The position numbers and the translations under genes are program-made. Below are positions 4,561 through 5,458 of a stretch of DNA of 5,458 bases, one piece after another (within the stretch, counting starts at the first letter, position 1; each line of letters opens with the position of its first letter). The notes under the pieces were generated by a model that had not been told where the DNA came from, searched no databases, and saw only the letters and a program-made list of their open reading frames with translations. The stretch covers positions 1-5,458 of the forward strand of contig CAJYRE010000359.1 of the NCBI GenBank assembly GCA_913776675.1. Direction: 5' to 3'. Source of the DNA: Rhizobiaceae bacterium (GTDB taxonomy: Bacteria; Pseudomonadota; Alphaproteobacteria; Rhizobiales; Rhizobiaceae).

Positions 4561-5458
4561 ATGTCCAGTATCGCGCCCATCCATTCCGGTTTCTGCCGCG
4601 ACTGCCTGAAGGTTCAGCCTGAAGGTCGAAAACGTTGTGTTGCCTGCGGTAGCCCCCGCCTGCTGTATCACCGCGAACTCTATCACCTGACATTGGCCCA
4701 TATCGATTGCGATGCCTTTTATGCCTCGGTGGAAAAGCGTGACAACCCGGAGCTGATCGATAAACCAGTGATTATTGGCGGCGGAAAACGCGGTGTTGTC
4801 TCCACCGCTTGCTATATTGCACGCATCCACGGCGTGCGCTCGGCCATGCCCATGTTCAAGGCCTTGGAAGCCTGTCCGCAAGCTGTGGTGATTCCGCCCA
4901 ACATGGAAAAATACAGCAAAGTTGGGCGCGAGGTCCGCGCCATGATGGAAGAGTTGACACCCTTGGTACAACCCCTGTCCATCGATGAGGCCTTTCTGGA
5001 ATTGCGCGGCACGGAAATGCTGCACCACGCCCCCCCCGCTCTGGTGTTGGCCCGCTTTGCCAAAAAAGTTGAAAGCGAGATTGGCATCACGGTATCGATT
5101 GGCCTGTCTTACTGTAAATTTCTGGCCAAAGTCGCCTCTGACCTGCAAAAGCCACGCGGTTTTTCCGTGATTGGAGAGGCTGAGGCCGTGGATTTTCTGG
5201 CACCTCGGCCCGTCACCACCATTTGGGGCGTTGGCAAAGCCTTTGCTGCCACCTTGGAGAAGGATGGAATTCAGACAATCGGTCAGTTGCAAACCATGGA
5301 TGAAAACACGCTAATGCGCCGCTATGGCTCCATGGGGCGACGTTTGGCGCGGCTGGCAAGAGGTGTGGATGATCGGGATGTTCACACCAGTGATGTGGTC
5401 AAAAGCGTTTCGGCAGAAACCACCTTTCTCGGCCGGGACTTCAAAAAAGGCCTGAACC
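4561..5458 (+). CDS. dinB: DNA polymerase IV with N-terminal zinc ribbon (3' end outside window)
   Basis: This is a Y-family translesion polymerase that copies past damaged bases at the cost of accuracy. The 299 visible codons begin [20 protein letters not shown]. An N-terminal zinc ribbon, C12-x2-C15 and C26-x2-C29, is absent from E. coli DinB but usual in rhizobial ones. The palm follows: [12 protein letters not shown] with metal-binding D49 and steric-gate Y54 (as in Dpo4; E. coli has Phe), and SIDEAF with D142/E143. Then come the fingers ([19 protein letters not shown]), the thumb helix-hairpin-helix ([12 protein letters not shown]), and the first little-finger strand (KSVSAETTF). The C-terminal part and any clamp-binding motif lie beyond the window. 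ATG 4549 is an in-frame alternative adding MFRS, but it lies inside the LexA box. Neither start has a clear ribosome binding site. Confidence 0.95.
   Translation, partial: MSSIAPIHSGFCRDCLKVQPEGRKRCVACGSPRLLYHRELYHLTLAHIDCDAFYASVEKRDNPELIDKPVIIGGGKRGVVSTACYIARIHGVRSAMPMFKALEACPQAVVIPPNMEKYSKVGREVRAMMEELTPLVQPLSIDEAFLELRGTEMLHHAPPALVLARFAKKVESEIGITVSIGLSYCKFLAKVASDLQKPRGFSVIGEAEAVDFLAPRPVTTIWGVGKAFAATLEKDGIQTIGQLQTMDENTLMRRYGSMGRRLARLARGVDDRDVHTSDVVKSVSAETTFLGRDFKKGLN

Noticed and set aside
4420..5292. Open frame of 290 codons antisense to dinB
   Set aside because: It is exactly opposite a well-conserved polymerase in coding frame. Its His/Gln/Gly-rich sequence is a typical antisense shadow.

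Overview
The window looks chromosomal and alphaproteobacterial, most likely Hyphomicrobiales (Rhizobium/Agrobacterium/Brucella-type). Four things point there: a divK-pleD pair, a DUF3572 gene next to a DinB polymerase with an N-terminal zinc ribbon, a GTTC-N7-GTTC LexA box (the alphaproteobacterial SOS operator), and a palindromic intergenic repeat of a type I associate with rhizobia. No genus can be named from the sequence alone.

Layout. 2-199 (+): the last two membrane helices of an MFS transporter, cut by the window edge. 293-460 (+): rpmG (ribosomal protein L33), closed by a strong terminator at 483-514. 515-1602: about 1.1 kb with no convincing gene, lying between two converging units. 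Its left half (about 550-935) is packed with inverted repeats, including a nested rhizobial-type palindrome, a perfect 10-bp inverted repeat and a terminator facing left with no gene in front of it. Its right half (about 961-1400) is very AT-rich. 1603-2973 (-): pleD, a diguanylate cyclase response regulator. 2987-3358 (-): divK, a single-domain response regulator, transcribed first in a divK-pleD operon. 3359-3480: a divergent control region. 3481-3789 (+): a DUF3572 protein. 3789-4439 (+): a HAD-like phosphohydrolase of unknown substrate, translationally coupled to DUF3572 (TGATG overlap). 4440-4560: the dinB control region with a LexA box. 4561-5458 (+): dinB (DNA polymerase IV with an extra zinc ribbon), cut by the right edge.

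How the genes work together. DivK and PleD belong to the cell-cycle phosphorelay that sets CtrA activity and the cyclic-di-GMP level during asymmetric division. Reading away from them is a small operon of two poorly characterised proteins, followed by the damage-inducible translesion polymerase, which appears to have its own SOS promoter.

The coding part looks like a conventional conserved rhizobial neighbourhood. The least explained DNA is the palindrome-rich gap at 515-1602. The least explained protein is the HAD-like enzyme. I do not see convincing evidence of a wholly new multi-gene system.
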